Below are positions 33,980-44,762 of a stretch of 64,000 nucleotides of DNA, piece after piece. The number at the start of each line of letters is the position of its first letter. Positions within the stretch are counted from its first letter, which is position 1. The notes under the pieces were generated by a model, which saw only the letters and a program-made list of their open reading frames with translations, was not told where the DNA came from and searched no databases. This DNA comes from Microvirga sp. BSC39 (GTDB lineage Bacteria > Pseudomonadota > Alphaproteobacteria > Rhizobiales > Beijerinckiaceae), in contig NZ_JPUG01000070.1 of assembly GCF_000739015.1 (NCBI RefSeq), positions 1 through 64,000 of the forward strand, given 5' to 3'. A program made the translations under genes and the position numbers.

Positions 33980-35278
33980 TTACTTGATGCGGCGGCGATA
34001 GAGGCTGTCGACCCACACCGCCAGGACGAGCACCGCGCCGACGACGATGTTCTGCAGCGGCGTGTCGACGCCGAGCAGCACCATGCCCGATTGCAGCGAC
34101 TGCATGACGAGGGCGCCCAGCATCGCGCCCGCGATGGTGCCGACGCCACCCGCCAGCGACGTGCCGCCGATGACCGCGGAGGCGATCACGTAGAGCTCGT
34201 CGAGGCTGCCCGCCGCATTCGTTGCCGCGTTGAGGCGTGCGGTCGAGATGCAGGCTGAGATGCCGCAGAGCAGGCCCATGAGGCCGAACACCTTCATGAG
34301 CGTCCAGCGGGTGTTGATGCCCGACAGCTCCGCCGCCTCGGGATTGCCGCCGATGGCGAAGACGTAGCGGCCGAAGCGCCTGCGCGTGGCGATGAAGGTC
34401 ATCACCAGTCCGACCAGGATGGCGATCAGCACCGGCAGGGCGACGCCATGCGGGATGAACAGCCCGCCATCGGGCCACGAGATGCCGTTGGCCTCGGCCC
34501 AGCGCCGCGCCGTGCCGGCGGGCAGCGGATAGGCATTGGCGATGGCAGCGGCTGCGAGCACGGCACCGCAGGCCAGGGCCGCGATCACCGCATCGGCCCA
34601 GCCCGGCCGCACGGGAAAGCCGAAGCTCAGGCGACGGCGGCGCGAGAAGCCGAGCGCGATGATGATCAGGCCGCAGGCGACGGCGGCGATCACCCAGGTG
34701 GTGGTGGCGCCGAGCGCCCCTTCCACGCCGCCGCCGAAAGCCTTGAAGCGGGTGTCCATGGGCGCGACGGTCTGGCCGGTCGTGACCCACCAGGCCGCAC
34801 CACGCCACACCAGCAGGCCACCCAGGGTGACGATGAAGGAGGGAATGCCGAGATAGGCGATGAGCCAGCCCTGGAAGAGGCCGATGGATCCGCCGATCAC
34901 CATGGCCAGCACCACCACGAGCGGTGCGGTCAGCCAGTGCTCGAGCCCGAGATAGGCCGGCAGCCACTGCACCTGCGCGACGCCGATGATCATGCCGGTG
35001 ACGCCCAGAATCGCGCCCACCGACAGGTCGATGTTGCGCGTGACGATCACGAGCACCATGCCGGTGGCCATGATCGCCACGGAGGCGGTCTGCACCGACA
35101 GGTTCCAGAGATTGCGCGGGGTGAGGAATACGCCGCCCGAGAGAAGATCGAACCCGACCCAGATGACGGCAAGCGCCGCCAGCATGCCGAGCATGCGGGC
35201 ATCGATCTCGAGCTTCGACAGGAATGAGCCGGACGCGGCGCTCGGCGGCGGGGCGGCAGTGGCAACGGGTGCGGTCAT
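33980..35278 (-). CDS. xylH: Sugar ABC transporter permease, XylH-like
   Basis: 432 residues from ATG 35278 (an ATG four codons earlier is the alternative). There are about ten membrane spans. The BPD_transp_2 signature is visible: [41 protein letters not shown] and [20 protein letters not shown]. The long central loop with extra spans (residues about 190-270) is characteristic of XylH compared with RbsC. It forms the membrane channel for the XylF-delivered sugar. Confidence 0.9.
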   Translation of the reverse strand: MTAPVATAAPPPSAASGSFLSKLEIDARMLGMLAALAVIWVGFDLLSGGVFLTPRNLWNLSVQTASVAIMATGMVLVIVTRNIDLSVGAILGVTGMIIGVAQVQWLPAYLGLEHWLTAPLVVVLAMVIGGSIGLFQGWLIAYLGIPSFIVTLGGLLVWRGAAWWVTTGQTVAPMDTRFKAFGGGVEGALGATTTWVIAAVACGLIIIALGFSRRRRLSFGFPVRPGWADAVIAALACGAVLAAAAIANAYPLPAGTARRWAEANGISWPDGGLFIPHGVALPVLIAILVGLVMTFIATRRRFGRYVFAIGGNPEAAELSGINTRWTLMKVFGLMGLLCGISACISTARLNAATNAAGSLDELYVIASAVIGGTSLAGGVGTIAGAMLGALVMQSLQSGMVLLGVDTPLQNIVVGAVLVLAVWVDSLYRRRIK

Positions 35279-35303
35279 GACGTCACGCAAAAGATCAATG
35301 AAG

Positions 35304-35405
35304 TGTCATCCCCGGCGAGAGGAGCGAGGGAAGGGGATCCATAGGCTATCGCACATGGATCCCCTTCCCCTCCAGCGACTTCGCCGCCTCCGGCCGGGGA
35401 TGACA
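35304..35405. repeat. Intergenic palindromic repeat, family 1
   Basis: Outer arms TGTCATCCCCGG and CCGGGGATGACA and inner arms GGAAGGGGATCCAT and ATGGATCCCCTTCC form a long hairpin between xylF and xylH. A hairpin here may reduce readthrough or protect the xylF mRNA, giving more binding protein than permease. Confidence 0.85.
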
Positions 35406-35435
35406 CGGAGGCGGCTGCTTCTCAGCAGGAAGCTA

Positions 35436-36482
35436 TTAGTTGCAGGCCTTCACCGTGCCGGCCTTCACGCCCTGGCAGACCACGTCCTTCGAGGCCCAGC
35501 CGGCGTCGATCACGACGTTGAGGTTGTCCTTCGTGACCGCCACAGGCGTGAGGAACAGAGCCGTCATGTTCTGCTTCTTGGGGCCGAGGTTCCAAGACTT
35601 CGCGCCCTGGATCTCGGTGAGCTTCTTGCCGCCGGCCAGCTGCAGGGCGATCTCCGCCGCGTTGCGGCCGAGTTCGCGGGCATCCTTGAACACCGTCACG
35701 GTCTGCGTGCCGAGCGCCACGCGGTTGAGCGCCGCCTTGTCGGCATCCTGGCCCGACACCGGCACGGTGCCGGCCAGCCCTTGAGCCGCGAGGGCCGCGA
35801 TGGCGCCGCCGGCGGTGCCGTCATTGGCGGCGATCACCGCGTCGATCTTGTTGTTGTTCTTGGTGAGGAACTGCTCCATGTTCCGCTGCGCGTTGGCCGG
35901 GAGCCAGCCATCCGTGTAGGCCTCGCCCACATTCTTGATCTTGCCGGAATCGATCCCGGCCTTCAGCACTTCCATGGAGCCCTGGAACAGGAAGTTGGCG
36001 TTCGGATCCGAGCCCGAGCCCTTGATGAAGGCATAGTTGCCTTCGGGCTTCACCTTCAGGACCTCGCGAGCCTGCAGACGCCCGACCTCGACGTTGTCGA
36101 AGGTGAGATAGAAGGCCTGCGGGATCTCGATGAGGCGGTCATAGCCCACGACCGCGATGCCCTCGGCCACGGCCTTCTCGACCGCGGGACGGACGGCGTC
36201 CGCATCCTGCGCCAGCACGATGAGCGCCTTGGCGCCGCGGGAGATGAGGCTCTCGATATCGGTGAGCTGCTTGGCGGGCGACGACTGGGCATCGGCCGAC
36301 ACATAGGTGCCGCCGGCCTTCTCGACCGCGGCCTTGATGGCGGCCTCGTCGGTCTTCCAGCGCTCTTCCTGGAAGTTCGACCAGCTGACGCCGACCACGG
36401 GGCCCTTGCCCTGAGCGAAGGCGGCGCCGGCGGACAGGGCCAGAGCGGCAAGCGAGATGAGAGCGTGTTTCTTCGAAAGCAT
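35436..36482 (-). CDS. xylF: Xylose-type ABC transporter substrate-binding protein
   Basis: 348 residues with a signal peptide (cleavage after AFA-QG, residue 23). It is a periplasmic-binding protein of the Peripla_BP_4 class; [29 protein letters not shown] and [19 protein letters not shown] match the XylF group. It binds the sugar and passes it to XylH-XylG. It is the first gene of the minus-strand operon and starts 226 bases from the divergent ROK regulator gene. A repeat hairpin separates it from xylH. Confidence 0.93.
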   Translation of the reverse strand: MLSKKHALISLAALALSAGAAFAQGKGPVVGVSWSNFQEERWKTDEAAIKAAVEKAGGTYVSADAQSSPAKQLTDIESLISRGAKALIVLAQDADAVRPAVEKAVAEGIAVVGYDRLIEIPQAFYLTFDNVEVGRLQAREVLKVKPEGNYAFIKGSGSDPNANFLFQGSMEVLKAGIDSGKIKNVGEAYTDGWLPANAQRNMEQFLTKNNNKIDAVIAANDGTAGGAIAALAAQGLAGTVPVSGQDADKAALNRVALGTQTVTVFKDARELGRNAAEIALQLAGGKKLTEIQGAKSWNLGPKKQNMTALFLTPVAVTKDNLNVVIDAGWASKDVVCQGVKAGTVKACN

Positions 36483-36603
36483 CGGTTTTCCTCCTGGGCG
36501 GCGCTTCCCTGGAAAGCACCGCGCTCATGGCAGTTGTCGGGCTTAGCTAGGACCGACGAACGTGGCTCAACCTGCCATGCGTTATTGTTCGAGCGCGGAA
36601 ATA

Positions 36604-36647
36604 ATTATACGAGGCTGCGCTGCCTTCAAGCGCCATCCTCGTAATAT
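36604..36647. promoter_or_regulatory. Widely spaced inverted repeat upstream of xylF
   Basis: TACGAGG (36608-36614) and CCTCGTA (36637-36643) are perfect inverted copies within AT-rich flanks, separated by 22 bases. This could be a second regulator site or a promoter-proximal hairpin in the xylF leader. Confidence 0.4.
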
Positions 36648-36679
36648 TTTGGTCTGATATCCGCAGCTCGCAGTTTTGA

Positions 36680-36700
36680 TTTATTCAAGCTGTGAATAAA
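36680..36700. promoter_or_regulatory. Predicted operator of the ROK regulator
   Basis: TTTATTCA-AGCTG-TGAATAAA is a perfect 8-bp inverted repeat with a 5-base centre, ending eight bases before the regulator ATG at 36709. Form and position fit a XylR/NagC-type ROK operator that controls its own gene and the divergent xylFHG. Confidence 0.7.
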
Positions 36701-36708
36701 GTGCATCC

Positions 36709-37917
36709 ATGACCACGCTGCCTCTCTCCCCCCGCGAAACTGCCCGCCGGCGTCTGCTCGATGCCCTGCGCCGGGAAGGACCCCTGGCCAGGGTGGAGAT
36801 CGGCCAGCATCTCGGCATGAGCCCGGCCAGCGTCTCCGAACTCGCAGCAAACCTTCTCGACGAAGGCGTGCTGGTGGCGGAGGACAGCCCGGACCAGAGC
36901 CCCGGCCTGCTGCGGGGCCGGCCCAAGACCCGCCTCTACTTCGCCGAAACCCTGGGCTCCGTCGTCGGCGTGTGGACCGGCTTCAACCGCATCGAGCTGC
37001 GCCTCGTGGACAGCGCCGGACGCACCCGGGCGAGCCGCCACGTGGAGCGCCCCTTACGCAACCTCGAGGCCGAGGAGCTGATGGACGTGCTGGCCCGGAC
37101 CATCGCGGCCTTTGCCGAGGAGAGCGGCGCGCGGGACGTGAAGGCCGTGGGCCTCGCCTGCCAGGGCTATGTGGACACCCGCGACGGGATCGTGGCCTGG
37201 AGCCCGGTGCTCGGCACCCGCGACCTGCCGCTGGCCTCGGGCTTAAGCCAGCGCCTCGGCAAACCGGTTCTGATGGAGAACGACGCCAGCGCGATGGCCT
37301 TCGCCATCGCGCAGCGCCACGCCGACCTGCGCTCGGGCCGCACCGCCTGCCTGATGGTGGGCGATGGCGTCGGCCTCGGCTTTCTCATCCAGGGCGAGCT
37401 CTATCGCGGCGCCCGCTTCGGCGGCTCCGAGTTCGGTCATGTACGCCTGCGCCGGAGCGGCCCGCAATGCCGCTGCGGCGGGCGCGGCTGCATCGAGGCC
37501 TATCTCGCCGATTACGCCCTGCACCGGGACGCGCAGCTCATCGACCACCGCCCGGCCCCGACCCTGCTCCTGCCGGGCGAGGAGGCCATGGGAGCCATCG
37601 TCGCTCAGGCCCGCGCGGGCGACCCCGCCCTGCTCAACCTGTTCCATGCTGCGGGCGAGGTTCTGGGCGATGCGGTCGGCATCCTGATCCAGACGCTCGA
37701 GCCCGACCACATCGTGATCTGCGGCCCCGGCACCCGCGCCATGGACCTCCTGCGCCCCTCCTTCGAGGCCGCGCTCGAATCGCAGACCATTCCGGAATTG
37801 CGGGCGCTTGCCACGATCCACGTGGTGGAATCCTCCATGGACCTTTTGACCGAGGGCGTGGTGATGCAGGCCCTGCGCGAACTCGACCTCGATCTGGCGC
37901 GGCTCAAGGCTGCTTGA
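36709..37917 (+). CDS. ROK-family transcriptional regulator (XylR-like)
   Basis: 402 residues. An N-terminal winged helix (ARRRLLDALRREGPLARVEIGQHLGMSPASVSELA) is fused to a ROK sugar-kinase-like domain. That domain has the zinc motif CRCGGRGCIEAY and the GHVRLRRSG segment, in which the histidine is a ligand. The kinase ATP-binding loop is degenerate, as in regulators. The sugar binds the ROK domain and releases the protein from DNA. It is divergent from xylF with a clear palindrome between, so it most likely represses the xylose operon in the absence of xylose. Confidence 0.88.
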   Translation: MTTLPLSPRETARRRLLDALRREGPLARVEIGQHLGMSPASVSELAANLLDEGVLVAEDSPDQSPGLLRGRPKTRLYFAETLGSVVGVWTGFNRIELRLVDSAGRTRASRHVERPLRNLEAEELMDVLARTIAAFAEESGARDVKAVGLACQGYVDTRDGIVAWSPVLGTRDLPLASGLSQRLGKPVLMENDASAMAFAIAQRHADLRSGRTACLMVGDGVGLGFLIQGELYRGARFGGSEFGHVRLRRSGPQCRCGGRGCIEAYLADYALHRDAQLIDHRPAPTLLLPGEEAMGAIVAQARAGDPALLNLFHAAGEVLGDAVGILIQTLEPDHIVICGPGTRAMDLLRPSFEAALESQTIPELRALATIHVVESSMDLLTEGVVMQALRELDLDLARLKAA

Positions 37918-37933
37918 CGCCGGCATGAAAATA

Positions 37934-37956
37934 CCGCCCGGTGATGAGCCGGGCGG
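37934..37956 (-). terminator. Terminator of the RTX gene
   Basis: CCGCCCGG (37934-37941) pairs with CCGGGCGG (37949-37956); on the minus strand the stem is followed by TATTTTC. It lies between the convergent ROK and RTX genes. Confidence 0.7.
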
Positions 37957-37983
37957 CACATGAATGTGAGACCTCAACGCCCC

Positions 37984-40900
37984 TTAGATGACGAAGAAGT
38001 CGTGCCAGTAGAGCTTTGTCTTGTTGGAGATGGTGGCGATCTTCACCTGAGCCTTTGAGCCGGTGCCGTCCTGATCGTAATAGAGCGCACCCGACTTCTT
38101 GTCGTAGACGATCCGGTCTTCGCGATCCTGAGCCCGCGTGCCCTCGACGAACATGTCCGAGTTGAACTTCTTCGGCCTGCTCTCGGTGCCGGAGCCCAGC
38201 TTGGTGAAGACCTTGTTGTCGAGATAGAAGCTGTCGTCCCTGGACTTGAAGTCGAGCACCTTGTCCACGTTCGTACGCTTGTTCGTGCGCGTGTCGAACA
38301 CGAACACGTCCTTGCCCGCCTCGCCTTTGAGCTGATCGTTGCCCACACCGCCATAGAGCTTGTCGTCGCCTGAGCCACCATAAAGCCGGTCATGGCCCAC
38401 ATCACCCCGGATCTGGTCGTTGCCGGCCTTGCCCCATAGCTGGTTGTTGAAGCCATTGCCGATGATCGCATTGGCAAAGTCCGAGCCGGTGATGTTGAGC
38501 GCCCCGACGCCCGCCATCAAGGTCTCCACCTCGGCTCCGGCGCCGAGCACGTAGGCGGCGGTGTTGACCATTACCGTGTCGATGCCCTGGCCGGCATGCT
38601 CCACCACCACGTCGCCGTCATTGTCGACGTAGAGGGTGTCGTTGCCTGTGCCGCCCGTCATGGTATCGGCACCAGCCCCGCCCACGATCAGGTCGTTGCC
38701 GGCCTGCCCGTCGAGATTATTGGCGCCGGCATTGCCGGTGAGCACGTTATCGAGTTCGTTGCCCAGTAGCCTGACCGTGGCTGTTGTGGAGAGCACGATG
38801 TTCTCGATGACGGCACCAGGCGAGAGGGTGAAGTCCGTGGTGACATAGACCGTGTCTATGCCCTGGCCTGACCCTTCGACGATCGTGTCGGACGCGTCCA
38901 CATAGTAGGTGTCGTCACCCGCGCCACCATCAAGCGTGTCGGCCCCGGCACCGCCGGTGAGCGAATCGTTGCCCAGCTCGCCTTCCAGACGATCGTTTCC
39001 GGCACCGCCATCCAGGGTATCATTGGCACTACCGCCCCGCAGGACATTAGCTTTTCCATCGCCGATCAGTGCATCAGCATAGGCCGAGCCGATCAGGCCC
39101 TCGATGTTGACATAGTAATCGCCAGCCGCACCCCCTGTTCCGACAATGCTAGCAACAGCAGGTGATGCAAATTCAACTTCTCCACTTGAAGTATTAAGAC
39201 TCGCCGTTACTCCGGATGTCGCACCGGCATAGCTGGCGTAGTCCATGCCATCACTTCCATCTAGGACATCCTCTCCGGCTCCTCCTTCCAGAGTATCAGA
39301 TCCCTGTAGCCCATACAGCTGATCATCTTCGTCGCCGCCGATAAGGATATCGTTTGAGAGCCCCCCACCAAGCAGATCCCGGTGCTTTGATCCGATCAAC
39401 CCTTGGATATTTTTGTATGTATCACCCGCAGCATCGCCTCTGTTTTGATCGGGTGTGTCAAAAAACGCCCGGACGCCAGCTCCAGCATTGGCATAGGACG
39501 CGAAGTTGAAGCCCACGCCGCCATCGAGCTTGTCGGCACCGACGCCACCTTCGAGCGTGTCATTGCCGGCATCGCCGAAGAGCTCGTCGGTGTTTTCCTT
39601 GCCCTGCAGCAGATCGTCGCCGTTATGGCCGTAGAATGTATCGTAGGTATCTGCGCCGGTCATCGTGTCGTTGAAGGTGCTGCCGATATAGGCTTCGATG
39701 CTGATGAACTTGTCGCCCTGGGCATCGCCCCTGTTGTCGCTTCCGTCCGCATCCGTCAGGTCGAGAAGGATGGCCGCCGTTGATCTCTGGTAGGAGGCCT
39801 GATCGTAATCGGCACCTCCATCCATCTTGTCAGCGCCTGCGCTACCGAAGAGGTCATCGGTCCCGGCCATACCTTCGAGTTCGTTCTCCGCATCGTTTCC
39901 GATCAGGACGTCCCTGTGGGCGGAGCCGCGCAGGTTTTCGACAGAGAGGTAAACGTCACCCATGGCATCGCCAGCATTCCTGGTCCGGCCCAGGGCGGCT
40001 GTGTTGGCGGTCAGGTCGGCTATGACGCCTGCGGCCGCCAAAGTGTAGTCGGCCCAGTCCCCACCGTTTCCGCCGTTCAGGGTGTCCTCGCCAACGCCAC
40101 CGTTGAGGAGATCATGCCCGTCGCCACCATAGAGAGCATCGTTCCCAGCATAACCATACAGTTCATCATAGTTGTGTTCCGTGCCGACATAAATGTCGTT
40201 TTTGCCTGTCCCTTGAACGATCACCTTTTCAATGCGCGGATCGACGATGATGCTGGAGATGTTGCTCGGACTACCTGTGGGATCACGCCAGGTCACGGAA
40301 AGACGGCCATCCTCCAGTTCGGTGATCTTGGGATCAGTTCCCTTGTTGCCCTCGAGAACCAGTGTGCCGGTGACGCCTAGAGAACTGACGATCTTCAAGA
40401 CGACTTTGGGGTCGCTGGGATTCGGCCCTTCTCCGGACAGAACAACGGCGACACGCCCGCCCCGTAGCGCCGTGGCGCTCATGAAGTCGTTATTGTTGGT
40501 GCCATTAGTGGTGACGTCGATTTCCGTCGTAACACCAGAAAACTTTACGCTGACGGCCGCGCCATTCTGCTTGATGATCGCAAACGCACCGTTTGCAGCA
40601 GGGTTGCCGTTAGGGTCGTTGAGAACAACGATTTCTCCTCTCTGCCCGAAACCCGCTCCGGTTTCCTGCCCGACAGGCGCTGTCGCTGCGAGGTCGATCA
40701 TTCGATAGTACGTGTTGCTACCCTTCGTATAACACACGATATATTTCGTATCCGAGACGCGAGCCACATCTGGAAAGTTGATTGTCGACCCGGTGTGTCC
40801 GCATTGACGTGAAGCGTTCTGACAATGGCACCATTGCTGTCGTGGATCGAGAACCTGATCTGCCCGTTGTCTTTGTAGGTGCTGACGAAGCCGCCGTTCT

Positions 40901-41300
40901 GCCCTTGAGCCATGGCGGCGAGAAACTGGGAGTCACCTGTAGAGGCGGTCAGATTGGTGACGACACCGGGGGTGCCTTCAGGGCTGAAGACACGGACATT
41001 CAGCGCTCGCGCGCCCCCATTCGGACCACCGACATTCCAGGAAACCGCAAACCCGCCCTCGTTCCCGATCGCATGGATTTCAAAGGCACTCTGGACTCCA
41101 ACGCCGGCATTGACCGAGTAGATCGTGCCCGTTGTATTGCCGAGGCCGTCGTAGATCTTGAATTTGAGTTGGTCGCTCTCACGCCATCCAACCACATAAC
41201 CACCTGTCGGCAGGGTCGTGATTGTCGGTTCATAAACCGAGGTTCGGGCGTCCGAACCTGTGCGAACTTGCGTCTCAGGGCTCCAAATTGCCAAGGTCAC
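37984..41300 (-). pseudogene. RTX-type calcium-binding repeat protein, interrupted by a frameshift
   Basis: The reading starts at GTG 41300 (AGGAGA six bases upstream) and would give about 1,105 residues, but one base is missing near 40776-40780. The upstream frame is clean to RQSTF and the downstream frame resumes with DVARVSDTKYIVCY. The first 300 residues are repeated WxxSD/GGYVVGW-type beta segments; the rest has many GG.G.D.L.GG.G.D nonapeptides (for example GGDGHDLLNGGVGEDTLNGG), which bind calcium. The C-terminus (KTKLYWHDFFVI) is typical of type I secretion substrates. No secretion genes are adjacent. A sequencing or assembly error in an AAA run could explain the shift; otherwise the gene is inactivated. 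Confidence 0.8.
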
Positions 41301-41697
41301 GAGGTGTCTCCTATAAGCGATCAGATGGGTTTTGTGAAACGGAATCACGTTGCCAAAACTGCTTTTGCAGTAAGCGATCAGCGCCTTAACGGCAAGTTTA
41401 TAATGTTATAGATTGAGCCAGGGGTGCGCTGCCGCACATGATCTAGGGTAAGGGGACGCCATCCGAACAATAACCTTACGGTATCCAAAAGATGAAGCAG
41501 ACTCAGCAACTTATGGTCTGACCGGCTTCCAGGATCGTGAATCTTGACCCTTATCCTTTGCACTGCACTGGCGTCGCAAGTAAGCCTCCCCGCTTCAACA
41601 TGCCCTAGGATCGTGCGCTCAAAGCCCCCTCCCATAGCCATCCGCCCCCGGAGCCGCTATTTCTTGCCTGTCACAGCCTCATAGCCCCCGAGACCCG
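41301..41697. other. Intergenic region between the RTX gene and polA
   Basis: 397 bases with no convincing gene. It is AT-rich near 41390-41415 and contains the divergent promoters of the RTX gene and polA. TTAACGGCAAGTTTA (41384-41398) resembles a CtrA site with one mismatch, which is too weak to call. Confidence 0.5.
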
Positions 41698-44600
41698 ATG
41701 CCCTCGTCCTCCCGTCCCGTCCAAGCCGGCGATCATGTGTTTCTCGTCGACGGCTCGTCCTTCATCTTCCGGGCCTATTTCCAGTCCATGAACCAGGACC
41801 AGAAGTACAATTCCCGGTCCTCGGACGGGATGCCTACGGGGGCCGTGCGGCTCTTCGTGTCCAAGCTCCTGCAGTTCATGCGCGACGGGGCGGCGGGGCT
41901 GAAGCCCACGCATCTGGCCATCGTGCTCGACAAGTCCGAGGGGTCGTTCCGCAAGGAACTCTACGAGGATTACAAGGGCCACCGGCCGGACGCGCCGGAC
42001 GACCTCAAGGTCCAGATGCCGATCATGCGCGAGGCGATCCGCGCCTTCGGGCTCGAGCCGGTGGAGCTGCAGCGCTACGAGGCGGACGATCTCATCGCCA
42101 CCTATACCCAGCAGGCGAAGGCGCGCGGGGCAGACGTGCTCATCATCTCGTCCGACAAGGACCTGATGCAGCTCGTGGGTCCCAAGGTTGCTTTCTACGA
42201 TTTCGAGTCGGGCTCCAAGGGCAAGCCGGGCTACCGGCCCGAGCGCAACCTCGACGAGGCCGCCGTCACCGAGAAATGGGAGGGAATCCCGCCGGAGAAG
42301 ATCGGCGACGTGCTGGCGCTGATGGGCGATACTTCCGACAACGTGCCGGGCGTGCCGGGCATCGGGTTGAAAACGGCAGCCCAGCTCATCAAGGAATACG
42401 GCGATCTCGAAACGCTGCTGGAGCGCGCGCCCGAGATCAAGCAGCCCAAGCGCCGCGAGAGCCTGATCGCCAACGCGGAGATCGCGCGCCTGTCCAAAAA
42501 GCTCGTGACGCTCGATTGCGAGGCTCCCGTTCCGGTGCCGCTCGACGACCTGCGCGTGCCGGACCCTGATCCGAAGACGCTCGTGGGCTTTCTCAAGGCC
42601 ATGGAGTTCAACACGATCACGCGGCGCGTGGCGGAACTCTACGAGGCCGACCCCTCGGCGATCCCGCCCGACCCGCGCCTCATGCCCGGCGGCGAGGCAA
42701 TCCGCTGGACCGGCAACGGCACCAGCGTGACGGCCCCCACCGATGATGCGGTGCCGTTCTTCGAGAATGCCGGCGCAGCCTCCGGCGAGGTCGACCCGTT
42801 CGCGGGTCTCGACCTGCCGGAGACCGCCACCTTGCGCAAGCCCGTCGAGGGCCTCGGCACGCCCTCGCAGCTGGCCGGAAAGCGCGCGACGGAAGCCTCT
42901 TCCGTGCCGATCGATGTGACGGCTTACGAGACCGTCACGAGCCTGGAGCGCCTGAAGGAATGGGTCGCACAAGCCCGCGAGCAGGGCTATGTGGCCGTCG
43001 ACACAGAGACGAGCGATCTCGACGCGAACTTGGCCGATCTCGTGGGCTTCTCCCTGGCGCTGGCGCCCGGCAAGGCCTGCTACGTGCCGCTGCAGCACCG
43101 GGATGAATCCGATCTCTTCGGCGGCGGCCTCGTGAAGGGGCAGATCTCCGTCACCGACGCGCTCGACGCGATCCGCCCGATGCTGGAGGATTCGTCCGTC
43201 CTCAAGATCGGCCAGAACATGAAATACGACTGGATCGTGTTCAAGCGCCACCGCATCGAGGTGCACCCGTACGACGACACGATGCTGATCTCCTACGTGC
43301 TCGATGCAGGCAAGGGCTCGCACGGCATGGACGAGCTCTCGCGCCGGCATCTCGGCCACTCGCCGATCACCTTCTCGGATGTGGCCGGCACGGGCCGGAA
43401 CAAGGTGACCTTCGACAAGGTCGAGATCGGCAAGGCCACGACCTATGCGGCCGAGGATGCGGACGTTACCCTGCGCCTCTGGCAGGTGCTAAAACCTCGG
43501 CTTGCAGCCGAGCGCCGCGCCACCGTCTACGAGACGCTGGAGCGTCCGATGGTCGACACGCTGGCCCGCATGGAGATGCGCGGCATCCTGGTCGATCGGC
43601 AGATCCTGAGCCGCCTGTCCGGCGATTTCGCCCAGACGCTGGCGCGCCTCGAGGACGAGATCCACGAGATGGCGGGCGAGAAGTTCTCCCTCGGCTCCCC
43701 GAAGCAGATCGGCGACATCCTGTTCGGCCGCATGGGCCTGCCCGGCGCGAAGAAGACCCCGTCCGGCCAATGGGCGACGCCCGCGACGCTCCTCGACGAA
43801 CTGGCGCAGGCCGGACACGAGCTGCCCGCCAAGATCCTCGAATGGCGTCAGCTCTCGAAGCTGAAATCCACCTATACGGATACCCTGCAGGAGCACATGC
43901 ATCCCGAGACCAAGCGGGTGCACACCTCATTCTCGCTGGCCTCCACCACGACGGGGCGTCTGTCCTCGTCGGATCCCAACCTGCAGAACATCCCGATCCG
44001 CACGGAAGCGGGCCGCAAGATCCGCAAGGCCTTCGTGGCGCAGGAAGGCCACAAGATCATCTCGGCGGATTACAGCCAGATCGAGCTGCGCCTGCTCGCG
44101 CATATCGCCGACATTCCGCAATTGCAGGAAGCCTTCGCCAACGGCGTCGACATTCATGCGGCGACCGCGTCCGCCATGTTCGGCGTCCCCCTCGACCAGA
44201 TGACGTCGGATCTGCGCCGTCAGGCGAAGACCATCAATTTCGGCATCATCTACGGCATCTCGGCCTTCGGGCTCGCCGTGCGCCTGGGCATCGGCAACCA
44301 GGAGGCCTCAGCGTTCATCAAGCAGTATTTCGAGCGCTTCCCGGGCATCCGCACCTATATCGACGAGACGAAGAAATTCGTGCGCGAGAAGTCCTACGTG
44401 ACCACGCTGTTCGGGCGCATCTGCCACTACCCGCAGATCAGGTCCGGCAACCCGTCCGAGCGCGCGGGCGTGGAGCGCCAGGCGATCAACGCGCCGATCC
44501 AGGGTACCGCCGCCGACATCATCCGCCGCGCCATGGTGCGCATGGAGGATGCGCTCAAGGCCGAGCGACTCTCCGCCCGCATGCTGCTGCAGGTGCACGA

Positions 44601-44754
44601 CGAACTGGTGTTCGAGGTGCCGGACGACGAGGTTGAGGCGAGCCTGCCGGTGATCTCGCGCGTGATGACGGAAGCGCCGTTCCCGGCCGTGTCCCTCAAG
44701 GTGCCGCTGGCGGTGGATGCCCGGGCTGCGCAGAACTGGGACGAGGCGCATTAG
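41698..44754 (+). CDS. polA: DNA polymerase I
   Basis: 1,018 residues, full length with all three domains. The 5' nuclease comes first (VFLVDGSSFIFRAYF, ISSDKDLMQLV, DTSDNVPGVPGIG; residues 1-310). The 3'-5' exonuclease retains its first acidic motif (VAVDTETSDLDA near 435), so proofreading is probably intact. The polymerase has motif A DYSQIELRLLAHI (about 792), motif B RRQAKTINFGIIYG (about 839) and motif C QVHDELVFE (about 966). It fills gaps and removes primers in replication and repair. A GNAT gene follows eight bases later. Confidence 0.98.
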   Translation: MPSSSRPVQAGDHVFLVDGSSFIFRAYFQSMNQDQKYNSRSSDGMPTGAVRLFVSKLLQFMRDGAAGLKPTHLAIVLDKSEGSFRKELYEDYKGHRPDAPDDLKVQMPIMREAIRAFGLEPVELQRYEADDLIATYTQQAKARGADVLIISSDKDLMQLVGPKVAFYDFESGSKGKPGYRPERNLDEAAVTEKWEGIPPEKIGDVLALMGDTSDNVPGVPGIGLKTAAQLIKEYGDLETLLERAPEIKQPKRRESLIANAEIARLSKKLVTLDCEAPVPVPLDDLRVPDPDPKTLVGFLKAMEFNTITRRVAELYEADPSAIPPDPRLMPGGEAIRWTGNGTSVTAPTDDAVPFFENAGAASGEVDPFAGLDLPETATLRKPVEGLGTPSQLAGKRATEASSVPIDVTAYETVTSLERLKEWVAQAREQGYVAVDTETSDLDANLADLVGFSLALAPGKACYVPLQHRDESDLFGGGLVKGQISVTDALDAIRPMLEDSSVLKIGQNMKYDWIVFKRHRIEVHPYDDTMLISYVLDAGKGSHGMDELSRRHLGHSPITFSDVAGTGRNKVTFDKVEIGKATTYAAEDADVTLRLWQVLKPRLAAERRATVYETLERPMVDTLARMEMRGILVDRQILSRLSGDFAQTLARLEDEIHEMAGEKFSLGSPKQIGDILFGRMGLPGAKKTPSGQWATPATLLDELAQAGHELPAKILEWRQLSKLKSTYTDTLQEHMHPETKRVHTSFSLASTTTGRLSSSDPNLQNIPIRTEAGRKIRKAFVAQEGHKIISADYSQIELRLLAHIADIPQLQEAFANGVDIHAATASAMFGVPLDQMTSDLRRQAKTINFGIIYGISAFGLAVRLGIGNQEASAFIKQYFERFPGIRTYIDETKKFVREKSYVTTLFGRICHYPQIRSGNPSERAGVERQAINAPIQGTAADIIRRAMVRMEDALKAERLSARMLLQVHDELVFEVPDDEVEASLPVISRVMTEAPFPAVSLKVPLAVDARAAQNWDEAH

Positions 44755-44762
44755 AGCTCCTC

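Noticed and set aside
41384..41398. CtrA-like site TTAA-N7-TTTA before polA
   Set aside because: One mismatch in an essential position, and AT-rich surroundings make it likely by chance.
41671..43359. 562-codon minus-strand frame opposite polA
   Set aside because: Covers the well-conserved polA exonuclease domain in antisense; no recognisable domain.
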